A stretch of 64,000 nt of DNA from Strobilurus pachycystidiatus (GCA_019915135.1 JAHLMK010000006.1:2480001-2544000), one strand, 5' to 3'. Positions 34,690 through 47,700 are shown, counted from the stretch's first letter. A program made the numbers and translations. Notes: generated by a model from the letters alone, not told the origin.

Positions 34690-35450
34690 TGCCGACACCT
34701 ATTAGGCAGGCAATGTGATAGATCGTATTACGGCGCATTGTACAGAGCGGGTTCTCCAATTACCACGAGTCCATTTTCATCGAATGAGGTGTACTCTACA
34801 CTTTGCACACTTAGACCCATACTGATACTATACTCCTCCGAGTCTACTCCCCGCATGGTTCTCCTCGTTGATCCGGTTCTCTCTTTCATGCTCCTTTCCT
34901 CCCTCTTGCACTTAGTCCCATGGATCGACGCTACAACCTGCGTACTCTCGCTGTCAGCACTTTCTTTTCTGATTCCCTCTCCTTTTCGCCCTCCTTCCGC
35001 TCACGTTCCTCCCGCCCGCCCAACATTGCAACGAACGCTTCACGTCCTCCTCGAGTCACTTGATGCGCCCCTCAAGCGGCGCCGTGCATCCGCGCCGTCG
35101 ATTATCTGCAAGGTGCGTGGTCAGCATCGGGACGAGGCAAGAAATGATGAACTTGAGCCTTTCACGTTGATTGCCTTGTCCATATCCACGTCCATATTCT
35201 GTGTATGCTCTCTTTCCATCCGCCTCGTCCTCTCCACCGGGTTCTGCGAGTCGCTAATTTCCGTGCGCGAGTCTCGTTCGGATTCTGGCTTGGGGACGGG
35301 TGCTGCCACCGGACTAGGGGCAGCAGAGTCTTCAGCAACAGGCTCGGGCGTTCTGCGCGCTTCCCTCCGCACAGGCTCCCTCCTCTACGCACTGGTCTTC
35401 CTCCTCCGAGGAAGACAACACACAGGTATTGCGCTGGCGCTCATCGCTGC
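34690..35450 (-). pseudogene. Remnant of the coiled-coil family gene upstream of NLR2
   Basis: This minus-strand sequence matches 18.1-19.0 kb. It shows decayed equivalents of the WLEEDVERW coiled-coil exon (about 35.0-35.1 kb) and the acidic exon (SQNPVERTRRME near 35.23 kb). The frames are short and broken. It occupies the same place relative to NLR2 as the fragment at 18159-19300 does to NLR1, which shows that the unit was duplicated as a block. Confidence 0.65.
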
Positions 35451-35649
35451 CCGGGTCCACGAATAATACATAGCTAGAGGCACGACGTACGAGCAGAAAA
35501 TCCACATCATAGAATCCCGACTTCTGTCCTCCTTCATGCTTACTGGTGCGTTATGCGGTGCGACGAGTCGCGAGTGCTGAAATTGACGCCGCAAGTAGAG
35601 AGTCCTCGGTGTCCACAGCAGACAAAAGGACGCGTCAATCGTCAGGCGG

Positions 35650-37230
35650 TGATTATCAGAGGTCTTGGTAGGTATTAGAACTTGAGATCTGTTGGCTAGC
35701 TTCTCGAGAGAGAAATGAGCCGAGCTCCCAGTCTTTGGCGTGGCGTGGCGTGGCGAATCGCACTTTCAAGCAGCGGCTAGGGCTTTTGTCACTCAGAGCT
35801 CCATGGATGAATGAAAAGAGTTGGGAAGGATGTCCATATAAACAGAGAGAAACCCGCGCATGGGTTTGGTTTGACGTGGAGGTGGCTGGAAGAGCAGAGG
35901 CGAGGATGTGCCTGTGATGACATCATCAAATCACACCTTCTCCTTTGCCATCATCGTCGAGTAGTGCCGCGTCAACAACAACAACGACAGGGACCTCTAT
36001 CATTACTTATGGCCCGCCTGCTCGCCAACTCTCCGCGAAGAACGGCGCGCCGGAAGTCTGGCCTGACCGAATTGTGCTGGCAACTCTCCCTCGTTTCATA
36101 GCACGACGCGACGCGACACGACACATCGCGTTGTCCAGGCTGTGGTGCGCCCTCTCAGCCACCGCGCACATCCACAGCGAGTACACGGACACGCCGTGGG
36201 ATTCAGGGCAGGCGGCACAGGGAATAAATGTGAGTGTCGGTTATGTTTGTTGTCCTCAGAGGCCTGACGATTCAATTGGGAGGGCAGGTTCCCATTGCGT
36301 ACGACCGGCTACACTTCTCCATCCTCTGCCGCGTTCAAAACGCTCCCAATGGATTCCCCAGCGAACGCGACCATCGCGCTACGCTCGCCGAACGCGACTC
36401 AGGCTAAGACTACACCCAATAAACGGCGCATGTAAGAATTCCGACGCCACGTCGCTTCAGGGCGAAGAATGCGGGATTTGTGGTGATTGAGCTTTGAAGG
36501 AGCAGGTACGTGTCTCTGGGTTCTTGATTTTGCTTTGCTTTTCGTTCGTTTGTTTCGGCTTTGCTGGGGTAGCAATTTCGTTCGCCCGGTGCGAGCATTC
36601 ATCTTTCGTCAATCTCGCGATGCCGTTGCTTTTCTTTGTTGTCTTTTGTCTCGGCTTGCATTGATTCGCATCCCCATTGACGCACCCATTATGCTTAGAC
36701 ATCGGTACCATCGCGTGGATTTTCGTGGGCCGTGTCACGTCGCTCCGCTCGAGGAGGATGTGGAGCAGTGGAAGCGATCGTTGCGCTTTTTGCTGGCATT
36801 CCTTGATACGGCGTCAACGTCGACCTTGGCCGAATCTCGTTCACATCGCTCGCCATTCATCTCGCGCCTTGGGGACGAGATCCAATCTCGCGACATCCAC
36901 AACTCAATCAAGGTCGCAGAATAATTCAGGGTGGGTTGGGCATGTGTCTACATCTGGATACAAACCGCCACACCCATCGTTCTCGTCTTCCAATTCGCGG
37001 CACCAGCCGAACACACCACGATCCTCGGCTCTTCCTCCCCCAGTCAGTCGATTTACAATTACCGTGCTGACGGGCAGAGTTGGGTGCGGGTGAAGAGGGG
37101 GGATGATCGATGGAGCGAGAGGATGAGGGATAGGGATAGGGTGGAGGGAGGAAGCTGGGAAAAGAGGAGGAGGAGGAGCTCGCGCCTGAACTACGCGACT
37201 ACGTCCGACGGGTGGTAATTCCCAGTGGAA
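35650..37230 (+). pseudogene. Decayed coiled-coil family copy (R4)
   Basis: It begins with the same 5' flank as copy R3 (TATA-like box, then GTGATGACATCATC). Recognisable pieces follow: DATRHIALSRLWCAL near 36.1 kb, a coiled-coil exon remnant near 36.45 kb, and LEEDVEQWKRSL near 36.75 kb. A piece like the DYTSTSDGG region lies near 37.2 kb, out of the normal order. The longest frame is 181 codons and not continuous with the others. Confidence 0.6.
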
Positions 37231-37689
37231 ATCGACACCGCGTTTAGCGGGAGTTTACCGGGTCTATCTGTGACCAGACGATCCTCGTGTTCAGTCAGAT
37301 GCCAGCGGAAAAGTGGCCGGGCGCCGTCTGGCAGACGAGTGTAGATGACAGATGCTGACGCCAGTAGACGACGCGAGACGACACAATCTGCTTTTTTTTT
37401 CTTCTGCTAGGCTGCGCAAATTGAATGATTGACGCATCTAGGCGACTACTACCGAGAAGAGCTGCATCTATATTAGAGCACCAAGCGTGCCCATATCCGA
37501 TGCCCATTGCCCGCCTGCGTATGCACTGCATCCCGCCTCCAGGTTCACGCGACCTCCCGCATTGCGCAAGACAATGTCAGTCAAAGAGCCACATGAGACG
37601 CGTCAACGCAGATCAAAAGATTATTGCACTTACCCGCCAACTCCTTCGACGAAGAGCGTGGTAGGTGCGCCCGCTGTACGCGTTCTCCT

Positions 37690-40600
37690 CAAAGTTAAGG
37701 AACGTCAGAAACGGGGAGTAGGAAGACAGGAATGGTCCGCCGAAAAGAAACTCGTATGCAAGTGGCTTTTCCCGAAGCAGAGCCGGTTGTTCTCCTGAGC
37801 GCTGAGCACCAATGCGACGCAGATAAGCCCAAACCAACCAAGCAGGCCGCCTCTAGCGACAGAGACGAGAAGTAGCGACTCGGCAGCTCGGCTCGCGGCC
37901 CGAGTCCAGATTTACCACGCGAGCTGTGCCTGCCTGTACGCTTTGCTTGGACACCACCGCCTCCATCGCGTCGTTCGGGCTCGCAATGACCGTCGAACGC
38001 GCTAGCCACGCTCCGGGAGGACACGAACACGGGTGATTCATGGGACTCGGAAGCCTTGGCGAGAATGACGGCGGCATTGGGGTACTATACGGACTAGGTG
38101 CGTTTGCTTTGCAGCTAGCTCGTATGGCACGCTGACGAGGATCTTCAATCATCTGTATCAGCACGCCCGCTACATGCGCGTTTACCATGCGTCCATCGAC
38201 GAATTCTCGCCGCCTAGCCGCTTTTCTTTGCCATGTGCGCTTACTGGACGCGCCTCCGCGCACGCCTTCGACTATGCCAGATGCACTCCGCAAGCCGGCC
38301 ACGCTTGTTGTGCAGCGTAATTGCGCTACTCGTGCCGTGCAACGGAACTCTTCCATCCCGCACGCCAATCATCGTGCTACGCCTGTCTCACGCATCTGAG
38401 CCCATCCTCCTCCCCTCCTTCTACTGATCTTGCAACCAACCACCGGAATTCTAAGCTCCTTGGGTACACAAACCCATCTCGGCCCATTCCGCACACGCCA
38501 TCGCCCTCACATCTGCCAAGAGACCACCGAAGCACAGGAACAGAAACAAGACTCGCGCATGAAGAGGGCGGAACTCACAGGGTCAGGCGAGAAGGATAGA
38601 GGTGGCGTTGGCAAATCCAAAAGACGCGGCGAATACGGAAGAGTAGATGGTACGTTCGTCACTGTTTTTCGGCGTGAGGACCTAAATATGGCGTTACAGC
38701 GTCCTCGCCACCTCTGTCGCTCCCCGGACCGATGACAAGACAGCAACGTGCATCGTGTTTTGAATCCACATCTTTCCACACTTTCCTTTCCTCTTGCCCT
38801 CTCACGACGAAAACACGAAGGACAAGCACCAGAACTTGACCACTCATGCCGCGAAACTACCCTCGCCATTCCCGTCTTCACGCCCGACGCCTTCGCACCG
38901 TACCTCGAGAAAAGGTACTCGATCGAGGAGTTAGCTCGCCTGTTAAGCCGACACAAAACGAAATCAACGCAGAGACTTCTCGCTCACGAACGGATTCTCG
39001 CTCACGGACAGATTCACACCGGCGTCGTTCATTGCCTCGAAGAAAATCAGTGGCGCGGGAAGAAAATTACCACCGCTGCGGTCCTCACGTCGAACGCCTT
39101 CGCACCCCACCTCAAAGAAAGGGAGAGGAGTTTGGCTCGTGCTGAGAAAATTGCGCGCCGCAGACGCGGAGATGGGAAGAGGGGCAAGGGGGTGGAGAAT
39201 CCAACGAGGGAGATGGTGGTGGGGGGAGAGCAAGGGGAAGGATACGCTGAAGGTGGTGGGGGAGAGGGGGGCCACGCCGCAGAGGAGAAGCAAGAAGAGG
39301 GGATGAAGAGCTCCCTACCGTTCCGTATTACACACGGAATTTCGACGGGCGTGGTTGTCTGATGCGGTATGAACCTCCGCTCCGGCAAGGAAAGGAGGAT
39401 GATTTGGGGCTGGAAGATGGGGAGGTTGATGAGAAGAGAGCAGGCAGGGGAAGGGCACCTATGCCGTGCGATAGAACTCGGGCACGCTTACTGTCTGGCG
39501 CGAGGTCCAGCCTACGCAACACCAGTCGTCCAGCGTTCGGCTGTCCGCGAATTGGTTTTTCCAGCTGTACAACCGCTCTCGAGCCGCCCGTCGTTGAGGA
39601 TCCTGCCCCTGCCCCACTCGCCCATTCAAATGTAACACTGCCCGGCCAGACCCCGCCCAATTCCAGTCGCAGGCCCAGGAACACGAGCAAGACTCGTGCA
39701 CGGACATTGACGTTTCAAACATCCAGGTGCGGGTGCGGGTGGAGGCGGAGAGGATGGAGGAAAAAGACTCGCAGAGCTGGAGAGACAGAGAAAGAAACGG
39801 TGCGCTTCGCTTTTTTCTCGTTCATTGCAATGTGAAGTGGTCTGATGATCGATTCGTAGGTTGGGGATGTGGATGTGGACGTGGATATGGAGTTGGGGTA
39901 CCCCGAGGAGGGGGTGGGTCTTATTTTCGTGTACGATTTAGGTGCTAATTAATATGGTGATTAGGTCCCGCCAGTGTTGAAGTTCATGTGTACGCCACGC
40001 AAACCTACTTACCATATACGGACATTGCGCCACCCGAGCGCCTGTACAGTTATGACTCGGACTCGATCACTGTGCAATTGCTTACATATAGTAGATTATT
40101 TTTGCTTTGATACCTCAGTCGTCTCGCTTCCGCTGCGCACGTCTGAGGTATGTATTCCTACTTGATATCTATGGACACTCTTACTAACTACTCGTGTAGA
40201 ACCTTACTTATAGTTCTCTCTGTTCTTAGGTATGAGTAGTCCCTAATATTAGTCATCTCGCTTCCGCTGCGCACGTCTGAGAACCTTACTTATAGTTCTC
40301 TCTGTTCTTAGCCAGCAGCTCAATAACCCACGCCTGATCCTCCCGTCGCGTTACCAGTACTGTCTACCACCAGTGAGTTGTCCTCAAATCCCGACACAAT
40401 CAAATCCCAACCCGACCCGACAGACCACAAACATTCTCCACCCAAAGTGGACACTGGTTTCGCTCGCCAAGGAGGTAGACCTATCCGCATCTCGACCCGA
40501 ACCCAAACCCAAACCCGACCACAACCAGGACGGACTTGCATCACTCCGCACCAAGCGCAACTTTTACCACGCCCAGTATACGGCGCCGAGCGCGTATGTC

Positions 40601-41460
40601 ACAACATTTAGTTCAGAGAGTGTGGTAGGAATGGGGTTTTGGAGAAGGAGGTGAGTGATTTGGTGCTACTTATATTGTCTGGACCTGGTTCTGGGTTTAC
40701 TTGTGTCCAACACTGATTATCCCTCAGGTGAAGGAGGGCGTGGACCTGGTGCGGTGCACGTTCAAAGGCCGCGTCAAATGGCTTGAGGAAGACATTGAGC
40801 GGTGGCGGGGCGTAGTTTTGCTGCTGGGCGAGTCGGAGAGCCGTAGGTGGAGAGGGATAAGGAGATGGAGTGGTGTATGGTGGAGAACACAGACCTCAAG
40901 GAGAGAGTCCGGGAGTTGGAGCGAGGTTCACCGCCACCTGCATCACCACCACCGCAACATGGAGAGGACTGGGGCGACGAGGACTTGGAGGAGGATGGGG
41001 AGTAGAGGGATGATGATGAGAGTGCCAAAACTCCCCCGCCGCAGTTGCCCGAGCCCGAGTCTTCTCAGTCTCAGGAGCAGGAGTACCAATGGGTGGACAC
41101 ACCGTCGCAACCTCAGTCTCATAAATCACAGCTGTCACAGCCTCAGTTCCAGCACGAGTTTCATTCCAAGCCGGATAGTGGAGGAGGAGTAGCAAAGCAA
41201 GAGAAGTACCTTTGCGGGTGGGAGATGGCGGATGGGGGACGGTGCAGGGCCGGGTTTGAGGCGAGGGGGTGAGTCGATTTTTTTTCTTCACTCAGGTTTG
41301 ATCATCCTTTGGTTTTGATGTTGTTCTCCGAGTTGATATTTGGTTGCTAACACACTCTGTGCAGCCACTCGCTCAGCATTGCCTCAGTGCACCGGGCATG
41401 GAGGGAGTTCGGGTGTGTCAATGTAGCGTAGAGGTCCTATGTTTGTTTATCTGTAGTATG
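37690..41460 (+). pseudogene. Decayed coiled-coil family copy (R5) with complete 3' tail
   Basis: The 5' part matches 9540-10398. The FAPYLEKRYSIEEL stretch lies near 38.9 kb, a broken middle at 39.0-39.7 kb and the acidic exon at 39.86-39.91 kb. An insertion of about 330 bp at 39.98-40.31 kb is followed by the coiled-coil exon (ARPVYGAERVC-type, 40.5-40.65 kb), the VKWLEEDIERW exon at 40.73 kb and the zinc-finger exon at 41.2-41.27 kb. The last exon (41364 onwards) is frameshifted relative to the intact copy (GVCQCS instead of GV and stop). It is not translatable as a whole. Confidence 0.65.
40122..40311. repeat. Two copies of a short unit, one with and one without an intron-like 52-bp insert
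   Basis: A 26-bp block (40122-40147) and a 30-bp block (40200-40229) are separated by 40148-40199. That insert starts GTATGT, contains ACTAAC and ends TAG. The same two blocks recur directly abutted at 40256-40281 and 40282-40311. Confidence 0.85.
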
Positions 41461-42492
41461 TGTACATGGTATTTATTGTTAAGTTATTTGTTAAGACATT
41501 ACCTGTTTTATCATTGTTGCATGCTCAGCTTGAAAGTACTGTGTATGGGAGTGTCAAAATAGAGTGTAACTTGTCTTTGGACTTTAGCGTGGCGCTCTCA
41601 CGTTAGTAGATAAACCAAGTTTATTGAAGAAAGAAAGGAAGGGGGGGGGCTGTGGCAGCAAGGGTGCGGAGCGTTGTACAGTATGGGTAAGGGCCGCAGG
41701 CCCTTGGGCCCCGACGTGACTGTCCTAGGAAATGCAGACAGCTGCAATGGGCGGGTGGGCCACATCGCATACCGCTACTTGGACACCACACCGGGGCAGT
41801 GTTGCAGCATATGATGGATGTAGTAATGTAGGTCATGTGCCACTGATGCAATGACTGGGTGCGGAGGCACTGCGTTTCCTGCTTTCTGAACATAGTCGGA
41901 CAGATGAGTATACAGGCAGAGTAATCAGAGTGTGAAACAGCTCAGTGTATCTGACGCTTGACCGCATAACGCGTAAGAGTACATAAGAAATATGACTAGA
42001 GGTGAAATGCTGACGATACCCAAAGTACTGGATCCGGATAGCCATGACAGTCCATATCTGTCTCCTGAGTTATACGGGCCTATTATAGTCTAATTGTCAC
42101 CGCGTCATATATCTGAACAATGACTATATTCACCTGAAGCTATCCGGTGCAGTTCATTCAAGTGATACGGTCTTTATTGGTCAGGTATAAGGTGGACTAC
42201 ACATCACTCTAATGCGCCACGGCGCCACTGCTGCCTGCACCGCTGCCGCTCTTCCCTCTGTCGCTGTTCAATCAGCCTCCCTCTGCCCTCCCTGCCGATC
42301 CTTTTGCTGGCCCTCTTATGCCCTGTTCCGTCCCTGTAACATAACCACTTCTGACAACGGCCTAGGTGGGGGCGGCATCGGCACCTAGAAAAAAAATCAG
42401 TATGGTTCGATATCTAGAGGGATATAAGACAGGAACAGGCCAGGTATCGTCGCTGTCTCACCACTCCCTCTCTGGTCCAAGGCGTAGAGCAA
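41461..42492. other. Stretch without a gene; junction of copy R5 and the transposon
   Basis: Up to about 41.57 kb the sequence is homologous to 30.15-30.32 kb, the region that elsewhere leads into the end of an NLR gene. It then changes to unrelated DNA. The left end of the compound transposon should lie between here and 42.49 kb, but I could not define a terminal inverted repeat. Confidence 0.45.
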
Positions 42493-44644
42493 ATGTCGGG
42501 CTTTGGCCTACCACCCGACTCTGCCCCTCCCACTCCTGCTCATTCCAACGGCAGCGGCCCCGGAGGAGGTCTATACCATTATACATCATCTCCTTCCAGC
42601 ATGCACCATGGTGGTGGTCCACCAATGACGGGAACGCCTTTGCCAGAGGTGAGCTAGCTATTCCTCAGCTAAACTCGTGTCCTGAATAAAAACCTCTTTA
42701 TTTTCCAGCGCCTGAATCTTCATGGACTCTCACCGGAACAGATGCAGCTCCTCTGGATGATGAGTCCTAACTCTGGCTTCAATATGTACGGTGTATGTTG
42801 CGCTGCTTGGTTACTTTGTGTTTGTCGTCTAATCCAAAACATATCAGCAAGCGTCTATGCCAATGAATCATCCCTACAATCTGAACGGTGCCAACTGGTC
42901 ACAGTCAATGTTATCCTTGCCTGGTACTCCCGTGTCCGCTTCTTCTGGGGCTAATACACCCTTCTCTGTGTCATCGGGCAATCAGTCACTGTCAGGTAGT
43001 CCACTTACTGCACTCCCACCTGCTCTGCCATCACCCCTCTCTACTGTTCCCAGTCCTGCTCCCGCTGTTACCACTCCAGCCACGATGGTATCCCCCATGG
43101 AGTCTGCCAGTACCGAGTTGGCACGTTCTATTCTCAAGAGCAAGAAACCCCGGGGCCATCGTAAACGCGCCTTAGAGGATGCCGTTCATGAGGTGATGCT
43201 TGGGGGATTGGGTATCGTGAAACAGAAAGGAACAGGTGCTATTGGTGATCAGCTCATGGATCCACTTCCCAACGGCGAGCATTTCGAGATGGACATACGA
43301 AATGATAGTAAAATCTACCGCCCAGACTGGGCTCAATCGATCGAGTGGCCATGTAATGAAGCATATCTTATTGCCATGGTCCGTCTGGTCCTACAAAATC
43401 AGGAGGTATGGTCCAAAATGTTGACGGTGCAAAAAGACTCACAGTCATATACAGATTCCGCTGAATGATGTGGAACGGACTAGAGACATATCCAACCGCG
43501 TCAAAACTTACTTCAACAGTCTGAAGCATGAATTCAAGGTACGCACTGTTATTTTCCTGATCTAATACTCCGCTGAGTCTGAGTTGCTGTGTAGAAATCA
43601 AGGAATCCCAGTCTGAAATCGAAACGTGAAGTTCGAAAGGCAGTAGCAAGAGGCAGTGGCAGAAAGAGAAAGGTGAGTTCCCAATGGCGCGACAGATGTT
43701 TAATGTTCACTTACCTATATGTCCACAGAAGGCCACCGAAGCCAGGAAAGGCCTGGCGCTTTATAAGGAGAAATATAAGGATGCAGTCGTAGGCCTAGAG
43801 GATATTGTTCAAACGGATGTTATGTCTTCAGAGGTCACAGAGATCTCAGACAGTGAGGTTACCTCTAGAAACAGCAAGCGTCGGCGCGCGGCAAAAGTGC
43901 TTCGAGTCCGACCTGTTCCATGGCGCCACAATAAGGTAAGATTTATGTGTCTGATCCAGTATTCACGGAATGACATACAGCTCATAGCTCCAACGTTTAT
44001 TGGCTGCACTACTGAAAATTCAGCGGGATAAGGAACACACACATCAAAAGTACGAACGTATTCGCGATCCCATCCCTTTGAGCGCCACAGTGGATGACCG
44101 CATCCCACCGAGTGGAACTTTCAAGGCATGGGTCAAAAAGTCTTGGTTAGAGGAGGCTACAGCACTAGGAATGAGGATACCCACCTTGCTGGAGAACGAC
44201 TATGATTTTAGGCCCATTCTGAGATTTCGGGTGCCAGCGAGCGACTTGGACGAGGAAGACCAGGAGCATTGGGCGGACGATGAGGGTGATTCTCTTGAAG
44301 ACGAGTTTGCGGGGCTATTCAACAGCTTGGAAAACTTTCCTGACGTTGGAGGGTTAACTGGGCAGACAACTACACTTGGAGATCAGCAATCACATACCGA
44401 GGCCGGAGTCAGTACGGGAGGAGGTGCACTTGAAGGAGGTGCCAGTGCAAGTGCTGCTAGTGCTAATGGGAGTACGAACGCGGGGAACGGGAGTACGAAC
44501 GCTGGGAACGGGAGTACAAACGAGAACGGGAGTACAAACGAGGGGAACGGGAGTACGAACGCGGGGAACACGAATGGGAGTACGAACGAGGGGAACGCAG
44601 AGAAGGCAAATGGTGAAAATGCTGCTATGGGTGCGGCGGGTTGA
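42493..44644 (+). CDS. Transposon-associated protein of unknown function with basic middle and NGST repeats
   Basis: Seven exons join in frame to 607 residues: 42493-42648, 42709-42792, 42848-43405, 43455-43538, 43595-43672, 43729-43935, 43988-44644. The first 150 residues are Gly/Ser/Pro-rich. A conserved-looking region follows (RGHRKRALEDAVHEVMLGG, then EWPCNEAYLIAMVRLVLQNQE), a basic helical part (NRVKTYFNSLKHEFKKS, SGRKRK), an acidic segment and a C-terminal NGSTNAGNGSTN minisatellite (44.46-44.60 kb). I do not recognise a domain. DNA binding is plausible from the basic part. Fungal KDZ elements carrying TET/JBP genes are reported to encode a divergent HMG protein, and this gene could be an equivalent, but that is untested. 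It is convergent with the transposase. Confidence 0.72.
44464..44605 (+). repeat. Minisatellite encoding NGST repeats
   Basis: Imperfect tandem copies of a GGGAACGGGAGTACGAAC-like unit, in frame with the 607-residue protein, giving NAGNGSTN units. Copy number probably varies between alleles. Confidence 0.85.
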
Positions 44645-44729
44645 GAGAAAGCCCTAGGGGAGAAGAGGTGACCGAGTGAGAAATAATGGGTGACTGCAGA
44701 CAGCCTTAAGCACGATTCTTGAGAACATG

Positions 44730-47700
44730 TTAGTAAGGAGCATTTGGAAGGATTATACACCGTACAGTGCATGACGTGGGACCTATGGTGATCCAGTACT
44801 TGTGCCCACCAATAGTGACAGTATGCCTCGCAACGTGTTGTCGAATAAGACGAAGATCCACAAAGTGTGTCATTCCCTCCGAATATTGATTTTCTTGCCA
44901 GAATTGAACCCCTAGTCCCTCACTACAGTTCATGAGCGTCAGTGCGCAGGAAAAGCGTGTTGAAATTTCACTTATACGCCCAGAATGTTGTCTCTACGGC
45001 AGGAACAACTGCTGGTTTCAACCACCGTACATACCCAGTCACATGTAGTCCAAGGCGCTCCTGGCGTATAACGTAGACTCCTTGCAGCTCTCCTACATGA
45101 CGTTTGCCAGGAGAGATCTCAACGGCAACGAGAGAGTTCACTGCCGAAGTCTGTGAGGAAGAAGCGTGATAACGCCTCTGATCTATAACGGCGTAATCAT
45201 AGGAAGCCACATGGGGAGACAATGGAATTGCCAGTATAGGATCTGGGGATAGGAATGAGCGTAGGTTTAATAAGGGGAGACATGTCCGAATGTAGGCTAG
45301 GCAGTCGTGATAGACGTCGAGGGGGAGTTGATACTTGTGCGCATAAGGACTGAGACACAATGAGATTCCCCCATCGGTAGTTGCGTCGTCCAGTTGGCGG
45401 GCTAACGCCTGAACAGTACCACGGTCATCAGAAGTGGCCTTGAACATAGCGTTGATGCTAGCTGTCATTTCCGGACTAGCTAGCTCTACTGCTGTTGACG
45501 CTCTAAGAATCTGGATAAAGTAGAGTTGATCTGATGTATTTGTTGATAATAAAACACACGCACTTGACGCGACTGCTGTACAGTGCGGTGGAATTCGCGG
45601 AAAAAAGAGCTTTCCAGTTCGCCACCTGAGTGATTGGCCGAGTTATACGATTTCAGAACCTTGTTTATGCGTTCAAACAGAAAAGTCCAGAATCCATGTA
45701 GGGGTCCAAAGTCCTTCATACAAGCACCAATATGCGTAGCAAAATGATGGTTGGGTTTTATGACAGCTGGCCCGTATAGCTACCAGTATAGGACTGTTCA
45801 GTATAAGTGCATTGAGGTCTATGGACCACTCACGTCCAGAAGCTCGAGACCGTACTCTCTTAAAAGAGCGTCCGATTTTTGGATATCACTGTCCGTTATT
45901 GACCTGCCTAGAATCAGACGGAGAGCTTCAGAAAGTTTGAGGAAATTCTGAGGATCTTGTGGATGAATGTTAGGGAGTGTCTCATCAATGTCTTCCGCCC
46001 CCTCGTCATCAACATCACCCATGCGAGGGCGCTTGCGTGCATGAGAAGTGTATCCACCCTCCGTATCCTCGATTTCTCCGTCATCAAGTTCGGACTCGTT
46101 CTCATCAGCTCCAGGCGTTGAAGGTTCCGGCACGTACTAGTAACTGTGTAAGTTCAGAGAAAATTCCGAATATGATACTACCTGTGCGCGGTTTGTTCTC
46201 TTGCGCTGACGCCCTGATCGACTGGTACCTCCGTTAGCTCCCAAAGTTGCCTGTCTCGCTCGTCTAGCTTCGGCGGCTATCTGACGGGCTGCAGCTGCTG
46301 CGCACTTCCTCTCGTCAAGCAGCTCCTGCAGCTTACCGACCCTCCTGGCTTTGATGATATCTGCTTGACCTATATCAGGACAATACTCGTCCCATATCTG
46401 TGGTATCTGAATGGAAGGTGAGCTAATGCTACTGATCACCAGCAGGAGACGTTACTAAAAGTGGTAGGACCACCGTAGCAGCAATAAGCCACTGATCCGC
46501 TGTAAGGGAACCGCCAGCAGGTTCTCCCATCATGGTTGGCAAGCGTCCAAGGTAGGAGGGTAGCTGAATCTGGGCTAAGAGATCGTGAAACCGACGGAGT
46601 TCTTTTGTTTTGCGTAGCACCTTGAGTTGAATCCAAATCTGATAGAAATGTGTTTTCACCAAACCTGTAGGCGTAGTAAGCGTGGAGTTGAGAGCAGGTG
46701 TCAAAAAGATACCCAGAAGTAGGTTATGCATGGGGTCTACCACGATCATACGGCAGACGTCAAAGTAAGGGAGACGAGCCAACTCGCACCAGCGAGTAGC
46801 GTGCTCCTTGACGAAGGCGGCGCGTTGTGTATCGTTCTCCAGTTTCAGATATTGGCACATGAGTTCCATCTGCGCTGCATGTGTACGAGGTGGAAAGGCT
46901 GTTGATGGTTCAGATACATTCGAGTCTTTCAAGGAAGTGAAGTAGTCTAACCTCCACTGTCAAAGGCCTTCGCGGTAGCCTTGTCTGCCTGCTTGATCCA
47001 ACAACAATGACAAAAAAAAGTGTGGCTATGCGACCCAAAGCCTCCTAGCTTGTGAGCTGCCGGCTTGTCACAAATGACGCATATCAAGATAATGCGAACA
47101 AGACGACCCAACGGATGTTTCGGTGTACACACCGTGAAGCCATCCCAGTATAGCCGTAGTAGTTCGTTGACGAAAATTCGGAGGAATCTCTGTACTTGGT
47201 CCCCTGTTTGCTCACGAGGACCCGGTAAGATTCCGCTGAGTAACAGGTTGGCGGTGCAATATCTGACCCGAACAAAATCAAAATAGTACTTATAGAGAAA
47301 GATGCTCGTACCGTAGATGTTCTGGAAGATTTGCTATGTTGAAAGACATTGGCCCCGACGTATGTGATGCCGAAATGAGACTTCGAAGGTAGGAGAACCT
47401 GATCAATATCAATTGATAGTCCTGATAGAAGATACTTGGGCGCCTACCAGTCTACGCCGAGGGTCAAGCCTATGCGCAACTCAGTGTCACCCAGGGAACG
47501 CGGGTTCTCAAAGAAAGCACGTCCATCGGGCCCAGGAAGTGTGCGGCAGATTTCTCCATCGAAGTTGTCAAGATACACTCCTTTCGTCCTCTTCCTCTCT
47601 CGCCACTGTTCCAGGGTATCCTCCATATCCGGAATCTCCAAGATCTCGCGGAGCTGATGCTCGATAGACTTGCAGGGAAACTGCAGTAAGGGAGTAGGAT

